From: Bacillota bacterium
Lineage (GTDB): Bacteria > Bacillota > Clostridia > Christensenellales > Christensenellaceae
Assembly (NCBI GenBank): GCA_023393165.1
Contig: JAEWMJ010000004.1
Coordinates: 1 to 64,000, forward strand
DNA length: 64,000 nucleotides
Direction of reading: 5' to 3'
Shown here: positions 52,816 through 60,960 of the stretch, one piece after another
Layout of the letters: every line of letters begins with the position of its first letter
How positions within the stretch are numbered: the stretch's first letter is position 1
The notes under the pieces: model-generated
Database searches by the model: none
Seen by the model: the letters and a program-made list of their open reading frames with translations, nothing else
Told to the model about the DNA's origin: nothing
Position numbers and translations under genes: made by a program

Positions 52816-53844
52816 TTTGACCGCGCGGGAAGCGCGGCGCCTGATATCGTCGGATATTGAGGCGTAGTGCTTGCGGGTGGTATTGACGTCCTTGTGGCCC
52901 AGGACATCCGCGACCATATAGATATCTTCGGTTTCGTTATACAGCATTGTTCCGAATGTGCTCCGCAGCTTGTGCGGGGATATTTTTTTGAGCGGGACAG
53001 CGGACTGGGTATATTTTTTCACAAGATTTTCAACGGCCCTCACGCCCAGCCTGTCCCCCTGCAGGGATATAAAAAGGGGAGAGGAAAGGCTGTAAGTACC
53101 GGTATTTTTCCTGTGTTCCAGGTAGTTCTTCAGCACTGTTTTTGTTTCATCGCCGAAATACAGTATGGTTGCGCTGCCGCCTTTGCGCACGACACGGAAG
53201 GCGTTGGCTGAAAAATCGATATCCGATATATTGATTGAAATAAGTTCGCTTACGCGTATTCCAGTGGATAAAAACAATGTAAAAATGGCAATATCCCGAA
53301 GGACGTTCTTCTGGTGGTATTGTTTTTGCTTTTCCGTAAGCATTTCTCCGGATTCTATGGCGTCAAGCAAGTCCGCAACCTCGTTAGGCTCCAGCTTTAT
53401 GATTGTTTTTTCGTGCAGTTTGGGCGTATCCAGCAGAGTGCAGATATTCTTGGAAATCATCTGTTTTTTATAGTAATGTTTAAAAAATGAACGCAGGCAC
53501 GCAATTTTCCGAGCCTTTCCGCGTTCCGCGTTTTCCTGCATTTTATTTTCACGGTTTTCATAAAGATTCAGGTAATCCATATAGAAATACAGGTCGTCGA
53601 TCCTGACGCTTTCCAGATCGGCCGGGGAGAGGGTTTCCATTGTTTTACCGGAAAACTGAGGACATTCGTTTAACAGAAATTCAAAAAAAATGCGGAGGTC
53701 GTAAGCATAGTTCAGCCGGGTGAGGATTGTGGATTTGCTTTCCATGGCAATAAAAAACGTATTGCAGAACGGCGGCAGTTCGGATAAAAGCTGCCGAAGC
53801 TTGATCGTTTTTTGCGCCAAAAGTTCTTTCTGATAATCCGCCAT
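52804..53844 (-). CDS. Tyrosine recombinase / site-specific integrase (XerC-like)
   Basis: The 346-residue protein has an N-terminal SAM-like core-binding domain and a C-terminal catalytic domain. The tyrosine-recombinase residues are present: Arg in STGIRVSEL, Lys in VRKGGSAT, HKLRSTFG (His-x2-Arg), GHKDVNTT and the nucleophile Tyr in RKHYASI. It has no excisionase or other phage gene beside it. A perfect palindrome with 12-bp arms and a 6-bp spacer lies 113 bases upstream and could be its target. It may be a chromosomal Xer-type enzyme rather than part of an element. Confidence 0.9.
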   Translation of the reverse strand: MADYQKELLAQKTIKLRQLLSELPPFCNTFFIAMESKSTILTRLNYAYDLRIFFEFLLNECPQFSGKTMETLSPADLESVRIDDLYFYMDYLNLYENRENKMQENAERGKARKIACLRSFFKHYYKKQMISKNICTLLDTPKLHEKTIIKLEPNEVADLLDAIESGEMLTEKQKQYHQKNVLRDIAIFTLFLSTGIRVSELISINISDIDFSANAFRVVRKGGSATILYFGDETKTVLKNYLEHRKNTGTYSLSSPLFISLQGDRLGVRAVENLVKKYTQSAVPLKKISPHKLRSTFGTMLYNETEDIYMVADVLGHKDVNTTRKHYASISDDIRRRASRAVKLRD

Positions 53845-53956
53845 AATGAGAAGACCCCTTAAATAAATAATATTTCACGTTAGGTTCAACAGATTGAAAA
53901 TATTAAATTCATATTGTTTTACGCTAAAATTATAGCAGAATGCGCTTATAATTGCA

Positions 53957-53994
53957 ATAACTATTCGTAAAACTTGTGTTTTACGAATAGTTAT
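53957..53994. repeat. Perfect 17-bp inverted repeat upstream of the recombinase gene
   Basis: ATAACTATTCGTAAAAC (53957-53973) and its exact inverse (53978-53994) flank a TTGT centre. Read as a Xer-type site it has arms CTATTCGTAAAA and TTTTACGAATAG around a 6-base spacer CTTGTG. No T-run follows on either strand, so a terminator is unlikely. An operator is possible. Confidence 0.75.
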
Positions 53995-54069
53995 ATGTCC
54001 CCTCCGGAATATTAATCAAGGCGAATATATAATTTAAATAATTGATATAATAATTTCTTTATTTTGTAC

Positions 54070-54942
54070 CTATTTCTTTTTCCCGCCTATCGCTTGAGGA
54101 TTATAATACTTGAAAACATAATCGTTCAAACCGACTCCAATCAATCCTGAAGTTACGGGACATTTTGCTTTCAGCAGGAAGAACAATTCCCTGTCGCTGT
54201 CAGAAAGTGTTTCATAGTTTCCCTGTCCCTTACAGATTACAATGCCGGCATTGTAAAACGCTTCCCGGAATTCCCGGCTGCATTCGCTCAGAACAACGCC
54301 CGGCATATCGCATCCTGTTGATATGATGCGGGCGCAGCTATTCAATCCGGATGCATACGCGTCATCAATGACCGCATCATTGATTATCGGCATGTTTCTT
54401 ACGGCATATGTGACATCCATATTTGGAATTTCTTCAATAAGCAAGCGGTCGAATACCGTTTCCCCCGCGTTGTCTCCGATTATAAGCAAATTCTTATTGT
54501 ATTCTGCCTTTTGCTTAAATATTTCAATATCGCATACGGCAAAATCTTTTGTCAATTCATAATCGATGCAATCTTCAATTTTTATGCCGTAATTTATTCC
54601 GGAATCAAGCACATTACCGATCGAAGATATTCTGAGCGCCCAATAAAGCCGGTCCTGCTTTACCTGAACAAACTGTTTCAACCTTGAGAACAGTTTTAGT
54701 GCCTTTTGTATATCGTCCTGCTTGATTTTATTATACGGGTCGGATACGCCCGTACGGTTTTTTACGATTCTGTGAATTTCTCTCGCAACTTCCGGAGGGT
54801 TCCGGTATTCTTTGAAATTATTCAAAAGATAAATGCATTCGGACATAATATCGCTCTGTAATTGATTATCATCCGTCGCCATCCGCGAGGCCTCCAGAGA
54901 CTGGCGCAGCATACAAGGCAGGCAGTCAAGAAAAATTTTCAT
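54070..54942 (-). CDS. DUF89 / ARMT1-like damage-control phosphatase family protein
   Basis: The 290-residue protein belongs to the DUF89 family. It has MKIFLDCLPCMLRQSLEA at the N-terminus (a CxxC pair common in bacterial members), the metal-binding IGDNAGETVFD, and GCDMPGVVLSECS and ICKGQGNYETL near the C-terminus. Family members are metal-dependent phosphatases that remove harmful sugar or cofactor phosphates. The true start is ATG 54942 with GGGGGA upstream. It stands alone, upstream of the Fe-S cluster genes. Confidence 0.87.
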   Translation of the reverse strand: MKIFLDCLPCMLRQSLEASRMATDDNQLQSDIMSECIYLLNNFKEYRNPPEVAREIHRIVKNRTGVSDPYNKIKQDDIQKALKLFSRLKQFVQVKQDRLYWALRISSIGNVLDSGINYGIKIEDCIDYELTKDFAVCDIEIFKQKAEYNKNLLIIGDNAGETVFDRLLIEEIPNMDVTYAVRNMPIINDAVIDDAYASGLNSCARIISTGCDMPGVVLSECSREFREAFYNAGIVICKGQGNYETLSDSDRELFFLLKAKCPVTSGLIGVGLNDYVFKYYNPQAIGGKKK

Positions 54943-55116
54943 ATTGTCCCCCATTTGATCATTTATATTTCCATTCCAAATGTAAAATCTTTCCCTCAAA
55001 ATTATATATACGGCTCACTTTTTTATCAATACAGTTTATTGGCAAAAAAGAAATCGTGCCTGTTAATGGAACAGTCATGATTTCAAAAGGAAAAGGATAT
55101 TTCACGCATTTTTTTA

Positions 55117-55473
55117 TTAATGCCCGCATTCACCGCTGTGCTGGTGTTCGCTGCAAATGGAATTGGATGATTTCAGATTCCCGTTTAAATATTCTTTTAC
55201 GACATCCTCCACGTTACCGGCTGCTCCGGTTACCACGGCAATATTGTGTTCGTTGAATATCTCAACCGCTCCTCCTCCCATGCCCCCGGCAATGATAACA
55301 TTTACGTCCGCGTTATGGAGAAGATTGGGCAATAAACCCGGTGCATGGCCCGGATTAGGCATAAAATCCTTTTTAATAACCTGATTGTCTGTTACGGTAA
55401 AAATATGGAACCCTTCGCAATGCCCGAAATGCTGCGAAACCATTGTACCTTCACTTGCCACTGATATTTTCAT
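55117..55473 (-). CDS. NifX/NifB-like dinitrogenase iron-molybdenum cofactor domain protein with Cys/His-rich tail
   Basis: A 118-residue protein of the NifX/NafY/VnfX-like fold (ISVASEGTMVSQHFGHCEGF, VIIAGGMGGGAVE). Such proteins carry Fe-S or Fe-Mo cluster precursors; no nitrogenase genes are present here. The last 13 residues (ICSEHQHSGECGH) are rich in Cys and His and may bind metal. AAGGAG lies before ATG 55473. Mrp is encoded 41 bases upstream in the same direction, so an Fe-S handling role is likely. Confidence 0.87.
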   Translation of the reverse strand: MKISVASEGTMVSQHFGHCEGFHIFTVTDNQVIKKDFMPNPGHAPGLLPNLLHNADVNVIIAGGMGGGAVEIFNEHNIAVVTGAAGNVEDVVKEYLNGNLKSSNSICSEHQHSGECGH

Positions 55474-55514
55474 AATATTATTCTCCTTGTTTTTCAATAA
55501 TTTTATCTTTAGTT

Positions 55515-56357
55515 TTATTCGATCGTTTTCATTATTTTTTCTGCCGCGCCGTTCAGATAATTATTGTTGAATCTCTCAAATTCTCCCCTATCAACAAGAC
55601 CGGCCATTACCGGATCAACGGGTATTCTACCTAATATATCTACGCCTAATGATTTTGCCGTTTCGGGAAGGCTGCTTTCACCAAAGAGCTTTATTTCCTG
55701 GCCGCAGCCGGGGCATTTTACATAGCTCATATTTTCTACGATACCCAGAACCGGAATATTCATTTGTTTTGCCATGTTGCAGGCTTTTTTAACAATCAGG
55801 GATACAAGTTCCTGGGGAGACGTCACTACAATGATACCGTCCAAAGGTATGGACTGAAAAACCGTTAACGGAACATCGCCCGTTCCTGGAGGCATATCGA
55901 TAAACAGTACGTCCAGATCGCCCCATATTACGTCCGTCCAGAACTGTTTGACAGTCCCGGAAAGTATCGGACCCCGCCATATGACCGGATCGTCCGCATT
56001 TTGCAACAGCAGATTGATGGACATGATCCGGATATCGTTGCGCGTACGTTCAGGAAACAGTCCCATTTCACTCGCTTTAGCTTTATTGGCGATTCCAAAC
56101 ATTTTTGGAATGGAAGGTCCGGTTATGTCCGCATCCAGAATTCCCGTTTTTAAACCTTTTCTGCTCAACAGAATTGCCAGCATCGCGGTGACAAGGGATT
56201 TTCCGACTCCTCCTTTTCCGCTGACGATCCCGATCACCTTTTTGATTTCACTCAGTTCGTTTGTTTCTTCCAAAAAATTTTTCGGATCATTCTTGCATTC
56301 CCCGCAATTTTCTTCATGACAGTCTTCAACATGACATTCTTCATTTTTCATGGACAT
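55515..56357 (-). CDS. Mrp/NBP35-type Fe-S cluster carrier ATPase
   Basis: A 280-residue P-loop protein with the deviant Walker A GKGGVGKS (47-54), DADITGPSIPKMFG and DMPPGTGDVPLT motifs. The CPGC pair in VKCPGCGQE binds the bridging Fe-S cluster of the dimer. The N-terminus has an extra Cys/His-rich part (C8, C13, C18, C21). It should assemble or deliver Fe-S clusters. AGGAG lies eight bases before the ATG. It is flanked by NifX-like and flavin reductase genes. Confidence 0.93.
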   Translation of the reverse strand: MSMKNEECHVEDCHEENCGECKNDPKNFLEETNELSEIKKVIGIVSGKGGVGKSLVTAMLAILLSRKGLKTGILDADITGPSIPKMFGIANKAKASEMGLFPERTRNDIRIMSINLLLQNADDPVIWRGPILSGTVKQFWTDVIWGDLDVLFIDMPPGTGDVPLTVFQSIPLDGIIVVTSPQELVSLIVKKACNMAKQMNIPVLGIVENMSYVKCPGCGQEIKLFGESSLPETAKSLGVDILGRIPVDPVMAGLVDRGEFERFNNNYLNGAAEKIMKTIE

Positions 56358-56398
56358 AATCTAAACTCCTAACTAAAATTGTTATTGCCGCCCGCGGC

Positions 56399-56890
56399 TT
56401 ACAGAAAGTTTATTTTTGAAAAATCAATGTTTCCTTCCCGGTCAACCAAAGCGGCATCCGCATGCACATATTCAACCTTGCCGATAAACATTTCATGTGA
56501 ACCGGTCATGATGGAATCTACGATACTGCATTCGATATTTACGGGACAGTCCGGAAGAATCGGTGCGTTTACCTTTTTTCCGTTTTCCAATTTTACCTGT
56601 ATTGCGGATAATTTATCTTCGTCGCGGGCGCTGCGGCTTCCGAGGTAGTCAAAGGTATCCTTATATTTTTTGTCAACAAGATTTACAACAAAACACCCTG
56701 ACATTTTTATCATTTGATAAGAGAATCTTGCCGGTACTATACCAATCATAACCATTGGCGGATCGTAGCTGCAATTGCAGCAATACGCTACAGCCAGGAC
56801 ATTATTTTTTCCATCCATCCCCCTGCATGAAACCAGCACCTTAGGCAGCGGCTGCAGACAGGATCTCATATTTGCCGGATATTTTTCCAT
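56399..56890 (-). CDS. Flavin reductase-like domain protein
   Basis: A 163-residue protein with the split-barrel flavin reductase fold (LVSCRGMDGKNNVLAVAY, SYDPPMVMIGIVPARFSY, FVVNLVDKKYKDTFDYLGS). It should bind FMN and act in electron transfer. In this cluster it may reduce Fe-S precursors or supply electrons to another protein. A ribosome binding site (AAGGAGGG) precedes the ATG. It lies between the Mrp and BMC-domain genes. Confidence 0.87.
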   Translation of the reverse strand: MEKYPANMRSCLQPLPKVLVSCRGMDGKNNVLAVAYCCNCSYDPPMVMIGIVPARFSYQMIKMSGCFVVNLVDKKYKDTFDYLGSRSARDEDKLSAIQVKLENGKKVNAPILPDCPVNIECSIVDSIMTGSHEMFIGKVEYVHADAALVDREGNIDFSKINFL

Positions 56891-56924
56891 ATTAACCCTC
56901 CTTAAATATAAACAAACTATGATT

Positions 56925-57242
56925 TTAAGCCATTGACGCGCCTGCTTTTATCCAGCCGCGGACAGCTTTCAACGCTTCGGCAACCGAAGCGGTATCACCA
57001 AAAACGCCTATCATTACAACATGCTGCGGACACAAACCTGTAATCTCGGTAATCTCGACAGCCGACGCTTTTTGTGCGATATCCCCGGCCGCCAGGATTT
57101 CGGCAAGATGTCCCTGTATAAGTCCGATGGATTCAAACGATCCATCCTCAATTCTTTCTTTTACCCCGTTATCAAGGATTTTCCTGGACAAAATACTGAA
57201 AGTACCCCTAGACGGGCTGTTGATTGTCTGAATGGATAACAT
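56925..57242 (-). CDS. Orphan BMC-domain protein (EutS/PduU-like)
   Basis: The 105-residue product resembles a bacterial microcompartment shell domain, best the permuted EutS/PduU type: SFESIGLIQGHLAEILAAGD aligns with the first helix and strand, followed by AVEITEITG and VMIGVFGDTASVAEAL. No other shell protein or microcompartment enzyme is in the window, so it probably has a role outside a shell here, perhaps as a hexameric cluster- or flavin-binding protein. This call is weaker than its neighbours because only one domain of moderate similarity supports it. Confidence 0.62.
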   Translation of the reverse strand: MLSIQTINSPSRGTFSILSRKILDNGVKERIEDGSFESIGLIQGHLAEILAAGDIAQKASAVEITEITGLCPQHVVMIGVFGDTASVAEALKAVRGWIKAGASMA

Positions 57243-57299
57243 GAATATTCTCCTTCGAATGTATGTAATTTTGCTCCGTCCTTTTGGTGTTATAATCGT

Positions 57300-57653
57300 T
57301 TATTGCATTTTTAAAGCCGTTGCTCCAAGTACGGAACAATGCATCTTACGTTCCGGCAGTCCTCCCAGGGCATTGGCAATATCTTCTTCGGTTATTCTAT
57401 ATGCGTCTTCCAAGGTCTTATCTTTTGCCAGTTCTGTCGTCATGCTGCTTGTTGCAACCGCTGCCACGCACCCGAAAACAAGGAAGCTGATATCTGCAAT
57501 TCTGTTCTCCTTTACTTTTATATAAATGGTTAAACAGTCTCCGCACGACGGATCTCCACATCGGCCTTCTCCATCGGCGTCAACCATGCTTCCTGTGTTT
57601 CTGGGGCACATAAAATGGTCTAAAGCCGTATCCGTAAGTTCACTAAAATCCAT
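57300..57653 (-). CDS. IscU/NifU-like Fe-S cluster scaffold protein
   Basis: A 117-residue scaffold with the three cluster-binding Cys at C37 (GDPSCGDC), C62 (FGCVAAVATSS) and C106 (MHCSVLG), the same spacing as IscU. The ligand Asp in CGDC is kept. It should build 2Fe-2S or 4Fe-4S clusters for the Mrp carrier encoded in the same operon. No cysteine desulfurase gene is nearby. A consensus-like promoter lies about 65 bases upstream. Confidence 0.92.
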   Translation of the reverse strand: MDFSELTDTALDHFMCPRNTGSMVDADGEGRCGDPSCGDCLTIYIKVKENRIADISFLVFGCVAAVATSSMTTELAKDKTLEDAYRITEEDIANALGGLPERKMHCSVLGATALKMQ

Positions 57654-57705
57654 ATTTCCATTTACCTTTGTAAAATATTGAACACAATCCGGCGCGTTAT
57701 GGTCT

Positions 57706-57748
57706 TATGCTCAAATCATATTTTATTCCTATTATGAGCATACGTCAA
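57706..57748 (-). promoter_or_regulatory. Promoter of the Fe-S operon with inverted TATGCTCA/TGAGCATA pair
   Basis: On the minus strand TTGACG (57748-57743), a 17-base spacer and TAAAAT (57725-57720). The half-sites TGAGCATA (57735-57742) and TATGCTCA (57706-57713) are perfect inverse copies. They lie next to the -35 box and at the expected start of transcription. The same TATGCTCA word occurs at the same place in the promoter at 60981-61009. Confidence 0.65.
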
Positions 57749-57765
57749 TATTAAATTTTGCAAAT

Positions 57766-57796
57766 AAAAAAGTCAAAAACATAAAGCGTTTTTGAC
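57766..57796 (-). terminator. Terminator after the DUF134 gene
   Basis: GTCAAAAAC (57772-57780) pairs with GTTTTTGAC (57788-57796). On the minus strand a run of Ts follows. It separates the DUF134 gene from the Fe-S operon. Confidence 0.8.
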
Positions 57797-57842
57797 CAGA
57801 ATTGTATTATCAAATTATTTTATTATAAATTAAAGTAAAAAT

Positions 57843-58319
57843 TTAAAAATCGTTTCCACCATGCCGCCAGCAATTTTTACGGCAAAATTTTTCTTTGCAG
57901 TTTGATACGCATACGATTTTTGCAGATCCGCAAGCCGGGCAGGAATATTCGCCGTTTTTAATTGATTCGAGGTTTTCAAAACTTTCATTCCATTCTTTTC
58001 CGCAATCCGCGCATTTAACGGGGCAAATATTTCTGGTGAAGTTTCCCCCTTCAATATGGATGATCTTGCCGTTTATCAAACTATCCGCTATTTTTTCTCT
58101 GGCAGATAAAAGTATTCTCTGAAAAGTCGGGCGTGAAACTTCCATTTTAGAAGCGCATTCCTCCTGCTCCAATCCCTCCAGATCTTTTAAGCGTATAGCT
58201 TCCAGTTCTTCGAGCTTAAGGATATTTTCAGGCAACTCGTCAATATCCGATTCGGACGGAATAAAATATGGGATCGTGGGGATATTTTCTATTTTTCTCC
58301 ATTTCGTAGGTCTTGCCAA
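57843..58319 (-). CDS. DUF134 (UPF0251) DNA-binding protein with Cys-rich C-terminus
   Basis: The 158-residue protein has the DUF134 helix-turn-helix (LEELEAIRLKDLEGLEQEE, then MEVSRPTFQRIL, a sigma-70 region-4-like reader). The C-terminal half has many Cys residues in CxxC knuckles (CPVKCADC, CPACGS) and a final CKEKFCRKNCW. It looks like a metal- or Fe-S-sensing transcription regulator. Such genes commonly sit beside NifX-like and Mrp genes, as here. The start codon may be TTG or ATG near 58319; I keep 58319. Confidence 0.87.
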   Translation of the reverse strand: MARPTKWRKIENIPTIPYFIPSESDIDELPENILKLEELEAIRLKDLEGLEQEECASKMEVSRPTFQRILLSAREKIADSLINGKIIHIEGGNFTRNICPVKCADCGKEWNESFENLESIKNGEYSCPACGSAKIVCVSNCKEKFCRKNCWRHGGNDF

Positions 58320-58491
58320 AATATAATCACTCCATTCACTTAAGACTCTTGCGCGTTATAATCAAGTTATCGTTTTTTATAATCTTTTATAAATCAGTCT
58401 ACAAATATTATAAATAAAAGTCAATCTTAAGTACATATACTTTGCATAAAGAATATGCTTTAACATAAATCCTTTGGAAGGGAGAATATAC

Positions 58492-58830
58492 ATGATAAAA
58501 GCAATTTTTCATATCGATGAAAGTTTTAAATGGGATTTACTGCTTGGAAATGTCAGAAATGTTATCCTGGCGTCGGAACCCGGATATGAGGTTGAGGTCC
58601 TGGCGAATTCTGAGGCGGTTCCATTTTACATTGAGGCTTCCCATAATAGATACTTGGCTCCAATGACAGAACTTGCAAAACTGGGTGTTCATTTCGCCGT
58701 ATGCAATAATTCAATTCAGAAATTTGGCATTGAACCCAAACAGCTTGCCGGGTTTGTTGAAATCGTACCTGTGGGCGTTTTAGAAATTATACATAAGCAG
58801 GCCGACGGTTATGCCTATATAAAGCCATAA
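58492..58830 (+). CDS. DsrE family sulfur-relay-like protein
   Basis: A 112-residue protein with the DsrE/F fold: start IKAIFHIDESFKWDLLLGNV, then ELAKLGVHFAVCNNSIQ with one Cys at the usual position. Related proteins carry sulfur on that Cys. The start is ATG 58492 with GGAAGGGA upstream. It lies between the Fe-S genes and the permease gene and is read in the opposite direction to both. Confidence 0.82.
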   Translation: MIKAIFHIDESFKWDLLLGNVRNVILASEPGYEVEVLANSEAVPFYIEASHNRYLAPMTELAKLGVHFAVCNNSIQKFGIEPKQLAGFVEIVPVGVLEIIHKQADGYAYIKP

Positions 58831-58831
58831 A

Positions 58832-59058
58832 TCCAACTTTACCCAGTAAAAAGCAGACGATTAAAATGGCAAGCACAATCAGCGTTATTTTAACATAAAG
58901 GAAGTCTTTTTCCTTAAGAAGCTAAAAATGATGGACACGCTTACACGGAAGACAGGCGTCAGTATCAGTTTAAACAACCCCAATAATATAATTGTAAGCG
59001 GCGCTTAATAATACGCCGATTTTCAGCGCTTTGCTTATTATGAGCTCAACTTCCTTGA
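58832..59058 (-). pseudogene. Decayed DUF1634-type membrane protein gene
   Basis: Reading leftward, an N-terminal piece (ELIISKALKIGVLLSAA) and a C-terminal piece (KEKDFLYVKITLIVLAILIV, then FLLGKVG) resemble the two ends of a small DUF1634 membrane protein. They are in different frames with stops and a deletion between them. DUF1634 genes often accompany sulfur-related permeases. The neighbouring AEC permease gene is intact. Confidence 0.6.
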
Positions 59059-59084
59059 TATTTCTTTGGCCAGGACAGGATTTT

Positions 59085-60023
59085 TTAAATTGCAATGAAC
59101 GCAATAATCATAAAGGCAGATATGGAAATCAGCGTATACAGCGATAAGGTTGTTGAAATGTATTCCTGTTCCTCGGCTTTTTTCATAAAAATCGGAAGTA
59201 CAAACGGCGGAGGCAATAAGAACAGCAGGACTAAGGCCCACTTCATCATATCACTCATCGGAACAAATGAAGACAAAATAAAGTAGGCTGCCAAAAACAG
59301 CGCAAAAAGACATATTAACCGTACAGAAATCGCCTTAAGGGCGGCTTTCATATTTTTACGTGAAAATTCAATTCCAAAGCCTATCACAAGCAGTATTAAT
59401 GCAGATATGGGCGCGCTTAAAAATGTTATCGTGCTTTCTATAAGCGAGCCTGCATGCGTTGTATTGAGCATTTTACCCAACCCGGCAACCCCAAATACAA
59501 GGCCGGCAATTATTGCGATAAATGGCGGGGTCTTCAGCAAACCTGCCGCCGCTTTCCGAAACGTATACGATGCGTCGCCGCTTTTTATATTCAGCATAGT
59601 CATATAAAAAGTAAAAATAAAAATTTCCTGGCCAAAATCAATGACCGCAAAATTGCCGGTATTCTGAGTTCCAAATAGCAGGCCATAAAGCGTGTACCCC
59701 AGCATTCCCGCTTCCATACCGGTCACAAGGAAAGGCATTGATTCGTAATTTATTTTCAGCAGTTTTTTAAAACCTGCTCCCGCCGCAAAGGCGGCCAGGC
59801 ACGCTGAAAATACAACGATTAATATGATAACGGTATTTTTATCGTAAGATGCGTTAAAGAATGCAGAAAATATTACCGCAGGCAAACAGATATTTATTAT
59901 AATTGATTTAATATCCGCTATTCCCTGAATGGAAATTATCCTTTTGCGCCTGAAAAGCGCTCCCAAAACAAGTAAAATAATGATCGGAACAATCAGTTTG
60001 CCGGCGGATAAAATCCTATCCAA
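59085..60023 (-). CDS. AEC family permease (auxin efflux carrier / malonate transporter type)
   Basis: The 312-residue protein has about ten hydrophobic segments in the two five-helix bundles of the AEC family (IVPIIILLVLGALFRRK at the start, ICLPAVIFSAFFNA, LPPPFVLPIFM near the end). It should move an organic acid or similar small anion across the membrane. The substrate is unknown. No ribosome binding site of full strength precedes the ATG, though GAGGGGAA is near. Confidence 0.83.
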   Translation of the reverse strand: MDRILSAGKLIVPIIILLVLGALFRRKRIISIQGIADIKSIIINICLPAVIFSAFFNASYDKNTVIILIVVFSACLAAFAAGAGFKKLLKINYESMPFLVTGMEAGMLGYTLYGLLFGTQNTGNFAVIDFGQEIFIFTFYMTMLNIKSGDASYTFRKAAAGLLKTPPFIAIIAGLVFGVAGLGKMLNTTHAGSLIESTITFLSAPISALILLVIGFGIEFSRKNMKAALKAISVRLICLFALFLAAYFILSSFVPMSDMMKWALVLLFLLPPPFVLPIFMKKAEEQEYISTTLSLYTLISISAFMIIAFIAI

Positions 60024-60088
60024 AAGATTCCCCTCTTTTTTGAGAAATTAATATAATTGAATTAATTGCCTGCAATTAAGATTATAAG

Positions 60089-60472
60089 CTACGGCTGCTT
60101 GCAATGATCTTTGCAGGAGCAGGCATGATCTTCCCCGTGTTCCACATGGCTGCAGCTTCCGCCCTGATCCGTTAATTCTCCCAGGAGAAAAGATATTACA
60201 GCATTGTTAATTCCGCCTTCCAAACCGGAAAAAAGCTGAATTCCGGAATCGCTCAGCATTTGCCTTGCCCCTTCGCCGATACCGCCGCATATAACGACAT
60301 TGATCCCTTCGTCTTTTAAAAAGCCCGCTAACGCAGCGTGGCCGTTTTGGCTGGCATCCAGCATGGCTACATTTTTTATTTTTCCGTCTTCAACCGTAAA
60401 AACGCTGAAATTCCGGCATTGACCAAAATGCTGGAAAATACGGTCTCCTTGTGATGCTACTGCAATTTTCAT
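60089..60472 (-). CDS. Second NifX/NifB-like cofactor domain protein with Cys/His-rich tail
   Basis: A 127-residue paralogue of the protein at 55117-55473 (IAVASQGDRIFQHFGQCRNF, VVICGGIGEGARQ). The last 20 residues (SHVEHGEDHACSCKDHC) carry four Cys and four His if the Cys just before is counted, a likely metal site. It overlaps the preceding C_GCAxxG_C_C gene by four bases (ATGA), so the two are coupled. Confidence 0.87.
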   Translation of the reverse strand: MKIAVASQGDRIFQHFGQCRNFSVFTVEDGKIKNVAMLDASQNGHAALAGFLKDEGINVVICGGIGEGARQMLSDSGIQLFSGLEGGINNAVISFLLGELTDQGGSCSHVEHGEDHACSCKDHCKQP

Positions 60473-60921
60473 ACTTCTTTCTCCTCTAAAAACTTTTCTA
60501 TTATTTCTGCCGCTCTTTTAACAAGTTCAAGACACGGCCGGTTATTATAATAATCCTCTGTTCTTTTCTCGGGCACCGGAGAGCCTTCCGGATTTTCCAA
60601 GCCCAACTGTTCCCTGCATATGATTGATCCGTTTTGTTCTTTAAATATATGCGCCAGTTCATGAATAAATTTGTAATGTTCCGCTTTAACGCCGTCAAGC
60701 GGCTCTGAGTACCCGTATTTTAATCCTGCAATCATGAACATGGCTGAAACCGCACCGCAAACCTCACGCAGTCTTCCCATACCTGCTCCAAATGGCGAAG
60801 AAAGCATTAAAGTGGTTTTCCGGTCCAGATTTACTTCTTTACTGAATGCAGCGAACACCGACTGGCTGCAATTGTAACCCTGCAAAAATAGATCTTCTGC
60901 TGTTTTTACCTTTTCACTCAT
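60469..60921 (-). CDS. C_GCAxxG_C_C family redox protein
   Basis: The 150-residue protein shows the family pattern: Cys in GYNCSQSV, then REVCGAVSAMF, and further Cys (IICREQLG, RPCLELV). Members are thought to be redox-active through these Cys, but no reaction is established. It is the first gene of a two-gene operon with the NifX-like gene and has a consensus promoter upstream. Confidence 0.88.
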   Translation of the reverse strand: MSEKVKTAEDLFLQGYNCSQSVFAAFSKEVNLDRKTTLMLSSPFGAGMGRLREVCGAVSAMFMIAGLKYGYSEPLDGVKAEHYKFIHELAHIFKEQNGSIICREQLGLENPEGSPVPEKRTEDYYNNRPCLELVKRAAEIIEKFLEEKEV

Positions 60922-60960
60922 TTACTCTTATGCCTCAAACTGACCTAATATTTTATATTA

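Noticed and set aside
52804..53844. A prophage or integrative element around the tyrosine recombinase
   Set aside because: No structural, replication or excision genes are nearby and the flanks are chromosomal operons.
56925..57242. Part of a microcompartment housing the GREs
   Set aside because: It is more than 20 kb from the nearest GRE gene and no other shell proteins or encapsulated enzymes are in the window.
55117..60472. NifX/NifB-like genes as part of a nitrogen fixation cluster
   Set aside because: No nifHDK or nifEN genes are present. Such small domain proteins are common in non-fixing anaerobes.
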